Assembly (NCBI RefSeq): GCF_900109685.1
Contig: NZ_FOBB01000002.1
Location: 1,420,085-1,484,084 of the forward strand
Direction of reading: 5' to 3'
Source: Chitinophaga rupis
Lineage (GTDB): Bacteria; Bacteroidota; Bacteroidia; Chitinophagales; Chitinophagaceae
DNA: 64,000 nt
This document shows positions 56,701 through 63,219 of this stretch, piece after piece. The translations under genes and the position numbers were made by a program. Every line of letters begins with the position of its first letter. The stretch's first letter is position 1. Under the pieces are notes generated by a model, which saw only the letters and a list, made by a program, of their open reading frames with translations, was not told where the DNA came from and ran no database searches.

Positions 56701-58502
56701 ACTGTGGCGATGCTATTCCTGCAGCACCTGTCTTAACCGCTACTGATAACTGTGATCCGGCCTTCCCGAAACAGGCTACTATGACAGAAGATCCGTATGT
56801 GAAAGATGTGTGCTCCGGTTATACCATCATCAGAAGATGGAGAGTAGCGGATGCATGTGGTAACCAGGCAACGGAAGTAATACAGCGCATTGTAGTAAAT
56901 GCCTGTCCGAAACCGGTGCTGGACCCTGCCCTGCCGGTGAACTGCTCCGACAACCCGACCTTTACTATTAAAACGCTGAATAATGTGACTAACCCAACCT
57001 ACATACTGGTAGGTGTGGTACCGGCCAACGCGGTACAGGTACCATGGTCACAGCAGAACGGCACATTTAACCTGAATAACGCCACCCAGGCCAGCTTTGT
57101 GGTAAGAGACGGCGTAACCGGTTGTATATCCGATACCGTGGTATATAACCTGCAATACAACACCTCTCCTATGGTGAACCTGGGCCGTGATACAACGATA
57201 TGCGGTGGCAACAGCCTGATACTGGATGCAGGTGCAGGTAACTTCGCCTACACCATCCGCTGGTCAACCGGCGAAACCACGCAGCGTATCAACATCACCA
57301 ATGCCGGTAAATACTGGGTATCTGTAACCAACGGCATCTGTACCACTACAGATACCATACAGGTAACCGTAATACCCATGCCGCTGGTAGATATTCCGGA
57401 TGCTTCCATATGCCGCGGCCAGAGCGTGAAGCTGGATGCCTTTGTAGATGGCGGCACTTACCTGTGGAGCAATGGGGCCACTACTTCCTCTATCCTGGTA
57501 AGCACACAGGAACAGTTCTGGGTGCAGGTAGTGAAGAGCGGTTGTATTACCATCGATACCGTGAATGTAACGGTGAATCCGCCGCCGGATATTACACTGA
57601 ACCGCGATACTACGATCTGTCCGGACCAATCCGTAATGCTGACCGTAAACCTGAACAATGGCGGTAACATCCGCTGGGTAACCGGCGCCACCACCAACTC
57701 CATTGTGGTGAATGAGCCAGGCCAGTACTGGGTAACGGTAAGCAGGGATAACTGTATGATCAAAGACACGGTGAATGTACGCCTGCAGCCTTCCATTAAA
57801 GTAGAGCTGGGCCCGAACCAGGAAATTTGTCCGGGTAGCCAGATCACGATAGACGGTACCACGCAGGACGCTATCTCCTACCTGTGGGATGACGGTGATC
57901 CGAACCCGGTGAAGAACCTCTTTGAAACCGGTAAATACCGCCTGGGTGTAATGGACAGGTTCTGTAACCGCGTATTCTATGACAGTGTGTACCTGAGAGT
58001 GGCTGATATGCCGAGAATAGACCTGGGCCTGGATACGGTAATGTGTAACGGAGAAACGCTGCGCTTACGTGCAGAAGGCGCTAACATTAAGAGCGTGCTG
58101 TGGTCAGATGGTTCTACCGGACCATACCTGGATGTGAAAACAGCCGGCACCTATGCAGTAACCGTGTTCAATGATTGCGGCAGCGCAACAGACCAGATCA
58201 CGGTAGACTATACGCAGTGCGATCCGAAACCGACCTTCCCGAACGCCTTCTCACCGAACGGTGATGGTAAGAACGACTTCTTCCGCCCGGTTGTTCGCGG
58301 ACCGATGTACGAATACGAGCTGCGCATCTTCAACCGCTGGGGTGAGCTGATCTACCTGGGCTATGATTCCAAGAAAGGCTGGGATGGCCGCTATCAGGGC
58401 CAACCGGTAACAATAGGCACCTACGTATGGTGGCTTACTTACAAGAAAATGCCAAACGGTAATCCGAACATTATAAAAGGTGAGGTAACCGTTATCAGGT
58501 AA
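44781..58502 (+). CDS. giant T9SS type B surface protein with about 30 Ig-like repeats
   Basis: A 4573-aa secreted protein, well over 400 kDa. The ATG at 44781 gives a signal peptide (MKKLLALLYLLIAFTTGTAI-AQ). Next comes a head of about 860 residues with a jelly-roll-like module (PLDPARGTIEY, NNPGGCGNDIAIDDIAFSYC) and PKD/Ig-like modules. Residues 889-3451 are about 30 tandem repeats of 84-86 residues. Then come six HYR-like modules (about 3545-4045, TRTWTATDRCG and DTTRPVF motifs), several Ig-like modules with the DTTIC pattern, and the type B sorting domain at the end (NAFSPNGDGKNDFFRP, FNRWGELIY, GTYVWWLTY). It should be a surface or extracellular adhesin. No enzyme domain was seen. Its paralog follows directly. 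Confidence 0.95.
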   Translation: MKKLLALLYLLIAFTTGTAIAQTMNAPATVCISPDATNKRWASMSLSVSNMQGTTWTVSVGGVPSVAGVDYNVLYGVVGTYSTGGAPNSVGNRSVTIEFLKPATYRIRAVITNANGTTTTINKNVVAVNCPMTICKGQNTTMAGFTEDFGQTTTRIPLDPARGTIEYIYQPTGSLNDEYYTISNILQERPEWDVSSDHTGNTNGAMLVANSAYDPKLFYSRRVNGLCTGAVYNFSAWFRNADGKGVMEGACAGGMIYAGVTFEIVNATTNAVLQTFNTYDVSAPLQANPINRGWQQYGGSFKTPPGVSDVIVRIRNNNPGGCGNDIAIDDIAFSYCAPYIYSFFDGQTDQLGGEYTMCAGAATNLTSVYAPADYFTNPQYFWQYSDDNLTWTTISGDGDGLTGSATGTLHFAEDALLLQGSPTVITQRWFRLMIYENGNTTSCAQPSVPIKVILLPNPKISVAGAQICIGSSATLTACCGYDSYTWDDPAATESDNITVAPTTTTVYTVTGRKDYGSGRTCYRTADAPVIVDDMPVPNLTMSTPATICLGQAVDMSIDPVNAGYDILWTPNGETTTSIHDVPTTPGSKAYGVTVTNGTCSVSDSRTVTVRDLPDVTIGSIPASCRTSGSFTIPYTGAVNNPTRYDVVTAPGNPMPGFTAVMNQVLPASPITVTYPVGTAPGTYTFNLVLHNTTLSCDRTKPFSVVVQAPSTPPTGILADKTQLCVSGTVTLTVQGGSLGTGAVWRWYAGACGGAFLGTGPSITTGTISSTTTFYVRAESAGPCGNSTCASVTVTVLPQPAAAAAGPDQDHCEVPTFLMAATAATPASATGTWSVISASVPVASIVIASPTNQSSNVTVPNGATATLAWTVSNGVCPPTSDQVVLTNYSKPTVAAAGANQKLCNVTSFTMAANTATIGTGTWSRVYGTAGTITNPNSPTTTVTGLTPGDSIILRWTIANGPCTPSTSDVTLVTYKTPTVAAAGPDQKLCNVTSFTLAANTPAAGAGYGYWTTIYGGKAPANLTSPTSTITVVPGDSIVLRWTIANGTCTPSTDDITLVSYKTPTTAAAGPDQKLCNVTSFTLAANTPAAGAGYGYWTTIYGGKAPANLTSPTSTITVVPGDSIVLRWTIANGVCPASTDDVTLVSYKTPTTAAAGPDQKLCNVTSFTLAANAPAAGAGYGYWTTIYGGKAPANLTSPTSTITVVPGDSIILRWTIANGVCPASTDDITLVSYKTPTVAAAGPDQKLCNVTSFTLAANTPAAGAGYGYWTTIYGGKAPANLTSPTSTITVAPGDSIILRWTIANGTCPPSTDDITLVSYKTPTVAAAGPDQKLCNVTSFTLAANTPAAGAGYGYWTTIYGGKAPTTLTSATSAITVAPGDSIILRWTIANGTCPPSTDDVTLVSYKTPTVAAAGPDQKLCNVTSFTLAANTPAAGAGYGYWTTIYGGKAPNNLTSATSTITVVPGDSIILRWTIANGNCTPSTDDVTLVSYKTPTVAAAGPDQKLCNVTSFTLAANAPAAGAGYGYWTTIYGGKAPTNLTSPTSAITVVPGDSIILRWTIANGTCPPSTNDVTLVSYKTPTVADAGPDQKDCNVTSFTLAANTPAAGAGYGYWTTIYGGKAPNNLTSATSTITVAPGDSIILRWTIANGNCPPSTSDVTLVSYKTPTVAAAGPDQKLCNVTSFTLAANAPAAGAGYGYWTTIYGGKAPANLTSPTSTITVAPGDSIILRWTIANGNCPPSTDDITLVSYRTPTVAAAGPDQKQCNVTSFTLAANTPTIGYGYWSTVYGGKAPANLTSPTSTITVAPGDSIILRWNIANGTCPPSTDDITLVSYETPTVAAAGPDQKDCNVTSFTLAANTPTIGYGYWSTVYGGKAPANLTSPTSTITVAPGDSIILRWNIANGNCPPSTNDVTLVSYKTPTVADAGPDQKACNVTSFTLAANTPAAGAGYGYWTTIYGGKAPANLTSPTSTITVAPGDSIILRWTIANGNCPPSTSDITLVSYRTPTVAAAGPNQKDCNVTSFTLAANTPTIGYGYWSTVYGGKAPANLTNPTSTITVAPGDSIILRWNIANGNCPPSTSDVTLVSYLMPTTAAAGPDQKLCYTTSFTMAANTPAVNAGTGRWSVVYGTANIATPTSPASNVTIAQGDSVILRWTITNGNCAVSTNDVTLISYESATLAAAGPDQKLCNVTSFTLAANTPAIGTGAWSIVYGTPVIANLLSPTSTVTVAPGDSVVLRWTISNGLLCPSNGDNVVLVSYEQPTVAAAGPDQKLCNVTSFTLAANTPNVGTGKWSILYGTPVIASLTSPTSTITVAPGDSVVLRWTISNGTCPPSTDDVTLVSYKTPTVAAAGPDQKLCNVTSFTLAANTPAAGAGYGYWTTIYGGKAPANLTSPTSTITVVPGDSIVLRWTIANGVCPPSTSDVTLVSYITPTVAAAGPDQKDCNVTSFTLAANTPAAGAGNGYWTTIYGGKAPANLTDPASTITVAPGDSIILRWTIANGTCPPSTDDITLVSYKTPTTAAAGPDQKLCNVTSFTLAANAPAAGAGYGYWTTIYGGKAPANLTSPTSTITVVPGDSIVLRWTIANGNCPPSTDDITLVSYKTPTVAAAGPDQKLCNVTSFTLAANTPAAGAGNGYWTTIYGGKAPANLTSPTSTITVAPGDSIILRWTIANGTCPPSTDDVTLVSYRTPTVAAAGPDQKLCNVTSFTLAANTPAAGTGNGYWTTIYGGKAPANLTSPTSTITVAPGDSIILRWTIANGTCPPSTDDIILVSYKTPTVAAAGPDQKLCNVTSFTLAANTPAAGAGNGYWTTIYGGKAPANLTSPTSTITVAPGDSIILRWTIANGNCPPSTDDITLVSYRTPTVAAAGPDQKLCNVTSFTLAANTPAAGAGNGYWTTIYGGKAPANLTSPTSTITVVPGDAIVLRWTIANGTCPPSTDDITLVSYRMPTVAAAGPDQKLCNVTSFTLAGNTPTVGTGRWTVIYGTATINTPTSPASTVTVAAGDSVVLRWTISNGTCVPSTDDVILVNYKTPTVAAAGPDQKLCNVTSFTLAGNTPTVGTGRWTVVYGTPAITNPLSPTSTVTVTPGDSVILRWTITNGTCAASMDDVTLVSYAQPTIAAAGVDQKLCNVTSFTLAGNTPTVGKGVWTKIYGNPVIANPNSPTSTITVAAGDSVILRWTISNGNCPPSTDDVTLVSYKTAAPALAGPDQKMCNVTSFTLAANTPSVPTAKGTWSIIYGTPVIANLTSPTTTVTVVPGDSVILRWTITNGTCPATSDDVVLVSYRQPTIAAAGADQKMCNVTSFTLAGNTPTVGTGRWTVIYGTATIAAPTSPTSTVTVAAGDSVILRWTISNGNCPATSDDVVLVNYRTPAIANAGPDQDMCSNTTSFTMRANAPGVTGAVGTWTIVSGTATIADIHNPTTTVTVAVGNTVTLRWTITNGTCAMTSDDVVIANRNLITNNTISADQTVCLTETPAALTGTTPTGGNGTYTYQWQSSTTSATAGFVSIPGATAATYAPGLLTQDTWYRRVVTSGFCASVTSNAVKITVINKPPVVTFVPGPMTVDCRMGMDYTTLFGTPQFSHTPYTNMPLTVTFTDANSVNGCTQTFTRTWTATDRCGMTTTASQTITVVDKTAPVFTSQKPADVTVECDKIPAAVNLNAVDDCFGNMSVTPVETRQDIPGACANNYKLIRTWTAVDGCNNRVTLTQTITVQDKTPPVFTSAAPRDTIVNCNAVPPAAPLTAMDNCTPGVITVTATDVRKNIPGAVCTDNYQIVRTWIAMDECGNAATLVQNITVQDTTRPVFSMPQPANVTVDCDKVPSWPAITATDNCTANVPVMTSEQKFATQPACAGNYRLVRTWKATDNCGNTATMTQTITVQDTTRPVFTVRPPADTTVNCDAVPAPPNNVVATDACGTVKLSRTQVRENIPGACASNYRLIRTWIAIDQCGNQAVWRQVITVQDTTRPVIAAPPADVVLNCGDAIPAAPVLTATDNCDPAFPKQATMTEDPYVKDVCSGYTIIRRWRVADACGNQATEVIQRIVVNACPKPVLDPALPVNCSDNPTFTIKTLNNVTNPTYILVGVVPANAVQVPWSQQNGTFNLNNATQASFVVRDGVTGCISDTVVYNLQYNTSPMVNLGRDTTICGGNSLILDAGAGNFAYTIRWSTGETTQRINITNAGKYWVSVTNGICTTTDTIQVTVIPMPLVDIPDASICRGQSVKLDAFVDGGTYLWSNGATTSSILVSTQEQFWVQVVKSGCITIDTVNVTVNPPPDITLNRDTTICPDQSVMLTVNLNNGGNIRWVTGATTNSIVVNEPGQYWVTVSRDNCMIKDTVNVRLQPSIKVELGPNQEICPGSQITIDGTTQDAISYLWDDGDPNPVKNLFETGKYRLGVMDRFCNRVFYDSVYLRVADMPRIDLGLDTVMCNGETLRLRAEGANIKSVLWSDGSTGPYLDVKTAGTYAVTVFNDCGSATDQITVDYTQCDPKPTFPNAFSPNGDGKNDFFRPVVRGPMYEYELRIFNRWGELIYLGYDSKKGWDGRYQGQPVTIGTYVWWLTYKKMPNGNPNIIKGEVTVIR
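47445..55133 (+). repeat. tandem array of about 30 repeats, 252-258 bp each
   Basis: Counted by hand from the recurring CNVTSFTLA core: 30 units, mean 256 bp. Unit layout: TPTVAAAGPDQKLCNVTSFT, then a variable loop (AGAGYGYW, TIGYGYW, AGNGYW or VGTGRW), GDSIILRWTIANG, C, and STDDITLVSY. Each unit has two Cys, one in each sheet, probably a disulfide. Central units are nearly identical even at DNA level; the first, units 15-17 and the last six are more diverged. Confidence 0.9.
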
Positions 58503-58519
58503 TAACAAACTTTTCAGAA

Positions 58520-58554
58520 AAAGAGGGATTCCAACTCGTGAATCCCTCTTTTTT
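58520..58554 (+). terminator. intrinsic terminator of the giant gene
   Basis: AGAGGGATTC (58522-58531) pairs with GAATCCCTCT (58540-58549), followed by a T run. It separates the two paralogous surface-protein genes into independent transcripts. Confidence 0.88.
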
Positions 58555-58725
58555 GAAATAACACATAAGTATTTTCACTTATTTAAAAATTAATTAAAAT
58601 GAAATATCTCTACCACAACAGTTAGCGATGCAAATTACGGGGGACACTAAAATGTCAATAATATTCAAGAGGTAAAAAGCCGCTCTCTGATTGGAATCCT
58701 ATTTTTTTTGTAATACTTCGAACCA

Positions 58726-61700
58726 GTGATTAGATTATCAGCCTTCCTATGCATGATCATGGCTTTTGTGAGTGGTGAAACTGTTTTTGGACAAGCTTTT
58801 GTAAACGCACCTGCGAACGTGTGTACAACGGCCGGTACCAACGCCGAACGCTATGCCACCATTACCGCAGATGTAACCGGTGAAACGGTTACAGATACCA
58901 GGTGGACCATCACCCCTGGTGTGGTTGGAGTGGACTTTAAAGTATTGTATGGCACGCTCAATACCACTGTGGCGGGTCGTGGGTCTTTGACCATTGAATT
59001 CATAAAGCCCGGCGTTTACACCGCTTCTGCTACAATGAATACTCCAAGTGGCCCTTACAGCGCCAACAGTTTTATAACTGTAAAGGATTGTAGCATGCCG
59101 GTGTGTAAAGGCGCCAACACCACCACCCCAATGGCCGGTTTTGTAGAAGATTTCGGCTCTACCGCCATCCCAATTCCACTGGATCCCCTACGCGGCAGCA
59201 TACAATACACTGCTAACACCACAGGTCCCCTGGGGCCTGAGGAGTATGTAATAGCGGCCAATACCACCGGTCAAAGCACTGACTGGATAACCACCAACGA
59301 CCATACCCGCAATACCAATGGCGGCATGCTGCTGGTAAATGCAGATGCAACTAAGAACCTGCTGTTCCGCAGAACAGTGAGCGGTCTTTGTAAAGGTGCG
59401 GTATACCGCTTGGGCGCCTGGTTTAAGAACCTGGATACCCGTACTTTTTTTGAAACAGGCTGCGGCGCTGCTTATAAAAACCCCGGTGTAACCTTTGAAG
59501 TATTAAATGCCGCCACCAATGCGGTTGTTGCTACTTTTAACACCAACGATATTTCTATTCCCCTGCAGGCCGCGGTTAATAATTTTGGCTGGCAGGAATA
59601 TGCTTTCAGCTTTAAAACACTGCCCGGCCTTACGGATGTAATTGTACAGATCCGTAATAATGCGCCCGGCGGTTGTGGTAACAACCTAGCGGTTGATGAT
59701 ATCAGCTTTTCCTATTGCACACCATATATCTACTCTTTCTTTGACGGGCAAACCGACCAGCTGGGCGGCGAGTACACCATGTGTGCCGGCTCTCCCACCA
59801 ACCTTACCTCCCAGTATACACCAGCCGGTTATTTTACTATACCGCATTATTTCTGGGAATACAGTAAAGACAGCATTTTATGGACCACCATTAACGGGGA
59901 TGGCGATGGTATCAGCGGCACCGGTACAGACATACTGCACTTTGTAGAAGGTGCATTGTTACTGGAAGGCGACCCGGTATCCACCACACACCTGTTCTTC
60001 CGGTTAAATATATATGAGGATGGCAATACGGAAAGTTGCGCTGCACCCTCCATGCCCATTAAGGTAACGCTGCTGCCCAACCCGAAGGTAGTAGTGCCTG
60101 ATAATGAAATTTGTAACGGCGATACCGCTACCCTGGTAGCCACCGGTGGCTTTGATTCCTATATATGGGATTCGCCGGTAGATACCACTTCAGAAGAAGT
60201 GAAGGTAGCGCCGGATGTAACCAGTGTATACACTGTAACCGGTTATAAAAGTTATGGAGCAGGCCGTACCTGCCAGCGTACCGGCCAGGCCGTGGTAATT
60301 GTAGATGACCGCCCGGTGGTGGACAGCATTACAGGCCCCGACAATGTATGCTTTGGCACAGAGGTAGATCTGAGCATAGACCCTGCCCTTTCCCTGTATG
60401 ATATAGCCTGGACCCCCAACGGCGAAACCGCTGTTACAGATATTAAAGATACGCCCGGCACCGTGGGGCTTAATACTTACGGCGTAACCGTAACTAACGG
60501 CATGTGCGTAATAAAAACGTATAAGGACATAACGGTATTGGATATGCCAACCGCTTATGCCGGTGCTACAGATACAATGTACCAGTGTAACGATGGTAAC
60601 TTTACAATGGCCGGCACCCTGGGTGCAGACGAAACCGGCAAGTGGACCATTGAAGGCGCTGCCAACGGCGCTGTTATTGGCAACATTGCAAACCCGCTGA
60701 CAACTGTAACCGGCCTTGCAAGCGGTCAGTCAGTAACGCTGGTATGGTCTGTACAAAAAACGCTGAACACCGGTTGTACCAGTACAGATACTATTGTGCT
60801 GATGAACGTGGCCATACCCATTACCAGCCTGGCAGGCCCTGACCAAACCCAGTGCGGTACGGCAGATGCCTTTACCATGGCCGCCAATACACCGCCGGCA
60901 GGCGCTATTGGTACCTGGGATGTAAAACAAGGCACCGCCTCTGTTGGTAACCTGAATTCAGAGAATACTATTATTACTGTAACCGGTATACAGGATGCCA
61001 TGCTCACCTGGACCGTATCCAACGCTGTTTGCCCCGGCAAACCGGATACCGTGATACTGAGCAAAAAGAATGCGCCTAATGTTACGCTGGGTGTAGTGCC
61101 CAATACCTGTAGCAGTGAGCCTGCATTTACCATTCCTTATACTGCGCCTACAGATAATCCAACCAAGTATGATGTAACGGCAGCCGCCACCAATGCAATG
61201 CCCGGGTTTATAACCATCACGGATTCAGCCTTCGTGGCTTCTCCGCTGCTGGCCGCCTACCCTGCTGCTACGGCTACCGGCACTTATGATTTTAACTTAA
61301 CTGTTAAACATGATGGTGCGGGTTGCGCTACAGATATACCGTTCTCCCTCACCGTTACCTCATCTTCAATAGCACCTACTACTGTAGTTGCAGATAAACC
61401 TGAAGTATGTGCGGGTGATAATGTAACCTTAACCGTACAGGATGGCAGCCTGGGAACTGGCGCTAACTGGGTATGGTATGCAGATGGCTGTGGTACCGGC
61501 TCACCGCTGGGCACCGGGCTTACGCTTACAACAACAGTAACCAAAACCACTACCTACTATGTGCGTGCGGAAAGCGCCGGCGCATGCGGTAACTCAGGTT
61601 GCGCAGCTGTAATAGTAACCGTAGTAAGCATAGCGCCTGTGGCCACTTTTGTGCCGGATTCCATAACGGTGGAATGTGAAGCAGGTAAGGACTACACTAC

Positions 61701-63141
61701 CCTGTTCGGCACACCGCAGTTCAGCCATGCACCTTATACCACTATTGCACTGAATGTAACTTCTACCGATCAGACTATCATGAACGGCTGTACGCAGAAG
61801 CTTACCCGTACCTGGACGGCTACAGATGCCTGCGGCCTCACCGGCACAGCAGCACAAACCATTAATGTTGTAGATAAAACAGCACCGGTATTTACTACGC
61901 CTAAACCGGCTGATGTAACGGTGAATTGTGACGCCATACCCGTAGCTATTACCATGGATGCGCTGGATAACTGCGCAGGCCTGATCACCGTAACAGCTAC
62001 CGATGTACGGCAGGCCATTGCCGGCGCATGTGCCAGCAATTATAAGATCCTGCGCACCTGGACGGCTACTGACCCTTGCGGTAACAGTGTAAGCGCAGTG
62101 CAAACCATCACGGTAAAAGAATTAACACCGCCTGCATTTACCACTGCAGCGCCTAATGATACGCTGGTAGAATGTGGCTCCATACCTGCACCGGTTGTAA
62201 TGACCGCTACCGAATATTGCACCGGCGCAAGCATCACTGCAACGGCAACGGATACACGTATAGCTATACCCGGCAAAAGCTGCGGTTACCAGATAGTACG
62301 TACCTGGCTGGCGCAGGATGTGTGCGGCAACAGTAATACCGTTTCGCAGACCATTACCGTACAGGATACCACCCGCCCGGTATTTAGCGTAATGCCGCCT
62401 GCAGATGCGCTGGTGGATTGTGATAACGTACCCGCGCCGGCTACCAACATAACCGCTACTGATAACTGCGGCAGTGTAAAGATCAGCCGTACACAAACAC
62501 AGAAACCGGTTAATATCCCGGGCGCCTGCGGCAGCTACGAGATAACCCGCACCTGGACGGCTACAGACGAATGCGGCAATACCGCTACCGCTCAACAGGT
62601 GATCACTGTTAGCTGCGATGGTATTCCGAAAATAGCCCTGGGTAATGATACCAGCCTTTGTAACGGGGAAGCCATCCGCCTGCGGGCAGATAATGACGGT
62701 ACCAGCTACGGTGGCGTAATGACCTACCGCTGGTCAACCGGTTCTACGGAGCCTACCCTTACCGTTACACAATCCGGTACCTATTCCGTAACCGTAGCCA
62801 ACGACTGCGGACAGGCCTCCGACGAAATAAACGTGAACTTCACCGTTTGCGATCCCAAACCGGTATTTGCCAATGCCTTCTCCCCTAACGGTGATGGTAT
62901 TAACGACCGTTTCAGACCGGTAACACAACGCGGTATGATGTACGGCTACCTGCTGCGCATTTACAACCGCTGGGGACAGCTGGTGTATAGCGATGCAGAC
63001 CCCAGGAAAGGCTGGGATGGCTCTATGAACAATACATCGCATCAGGCCAACGTAGGCACCTACATTTGGTGGGTAACCTATACCAAAGACCTGAAAGAGC
63101 CGCCGGTAATACTGAATGGCCTGGTGAACGTGGTTAAGTAA
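58726..63141 (+). CDS. T9SS type B surface protein, short paralog of the giant protein
   Basis: A 1471-aa secreted protein with a GTG start at 58726: an in-frame TAA at 58711 rules out anything longer, and the next ATG (58753) would shorten the signal peptide (IRLSAFLCMIMAFVSGETVF-GQA). The head matches the giant protein module by module (PLDPLRGSIQY, NNAPGGCGNNLAVDDISFSYC, FFDGQTDQLGGEYTMC). It has only two domains of the repeat class (near residues 605-780), then Ig-like and four HYR-like modules, and the type B sorting domain (NAFSPNGDGINDRFRP, YNRWGQLVY, GTYIWWVTY). It probably arose with its neighbour by tandem duplication. Confidence 0.94.
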   Translation: MIRLSAFLCMIMAFVSGETVFGQAFVNAPANVCTTAGTNAERYATITADVTGETVTDTRWTITPGVVGVDFKVLYGTLNTTVAGRGSLTIEFIKPGVYTASATMNTPSGPYSANSFITVKDCSMPVCKGANTTTPMAGFVEDFGSTAIPIPLDPLRGSIQYTANTTGPLGPEEYVIAANTTGQSTDWITTNDHTRNTNGGMLLVNADATKNLLFRRTVSGLCKGAVYRLGAWFKNLDTRTFFETGCGAAYKNPGVTFEVLNAATNAVVATFNTNDISIPLQAAVNNFGWQEYAFSFKTLPGLTDVIVQIRNNAPGGCGNNLAVDDISFSYCTPYIYSFFDGQTDQLGGEYTMCAGSPTNLTSQYTPAGYFTIPHYFWEYSKDSILWTTINGDGDGISGTGTDILHFVEGALLLEGDPVSTTHLFFRLNIYEDGNTESCAAPSMPIKVTLLPNPKVVVPDNEICNGDTATLVATGGFDSYIWDSPVDTTSEEVKVAPDVTSVYTVTGYKSYGAGRTCQRTGQAVVIVDDRPVVDSITGPDNVCFGTEVDLSIDPALSLYDIAWTPNGETAVTDIKDTPGTVGLNTYGVTVTNGMCVIKTYKDITVLDMPTAYAGATDTMYQCNDGNFTMAGTLGADETGKWTIEGAANGAVIGNIANPLTTVTGLASGQSVTLVWSVQKTLNTGCTSTDTIVLMNVAIPITSLAGPDQTQCGTADAFTMAANTPPAGAIGTWDVKQGTASVGNLNSENTIITVTGIQDAMLTWTVSNAVCPGKPDTVILSKKNAPNVTLGVVPNTCSSEPAFTIPYTAPTDNPTKYDVTAAATNAMPGFITITDSAFVASPLLAAYPAATATGTYDFNLTVKHDGAGCATDIPFSLTVTSSSIAPTTVVADKPEVCAGDNVTLTVQDGSLGTGANWVWYADGCGTGSPLGTGLTLTTTVTKTTTYYVRAESAGACGNSGCAAVIVTVVSIAPVATFVPDSITVECEAGKDYTTLFGTPQFSHAPYTTIALNVTSTDQTIMNGCTQKLTRTWTATDACGLTGTAAQTINVVDKTAPVFTTPKPADVTVNCDAIPVAITMDALDNCAGLITVTATDVRQAIAGACASNYKILRTWTATDPCGNSVSAVQTITVKELTPPAFTTAAPNDTLVECGSIPAPVVMTATEYCTGASITATATDTRIAIPGKSCGYQIVRTWLAQDVCGNSNTVSQTITVQDTTRPVFSVMPPADALVDCDNVPAPATNITATDNCGSVKISRTQTQKPVNIPGACGSYEITRTWTATDECGNTATAQQVITVSCDGIPKIALGNDTSLCNGEAIRLRADNDGTSYGGVMTYRWSTGSTEPTLTVTQSGTYSVTVANDCGQASDEINVNFTVCDPKPVFANAFSPNGDGINDRFRPVTQRGMMYGYLLRIYNRWGQLVYSDADPRKGWDGSMNNTSHQANVGTYIWWVTYTKDLKEPPVILNGLVNVVK

Positions 63142-63163
63142 ACTCTCAGATGCAGACATAAAA

Positions 63164-63197
63164 AAGAAAGGAGCTCGTAATGAGCTCCTTCTTTTTT
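63164..63197. terminator. bidirectional intrinsic terminator
   Basis: AAGGAGCTC (63168-63176), loop GTAAT, GAGCTCCTT (63182-63190), flanked by A run on the left and T run on the right. It ends both the surface-protein gene and the convergent serA gene. Confidence 0.9.
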
Positions 63198-63219
63198 TGA
63201 GTGATGTTTGCTGATTATA

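Noticed and set aside
58503..58725. The second surface-protein gene as a frameshifted continuation of the first
   Set aside because: It has its own start, signal peptide and full domain set, and a strong terminator separates the two.
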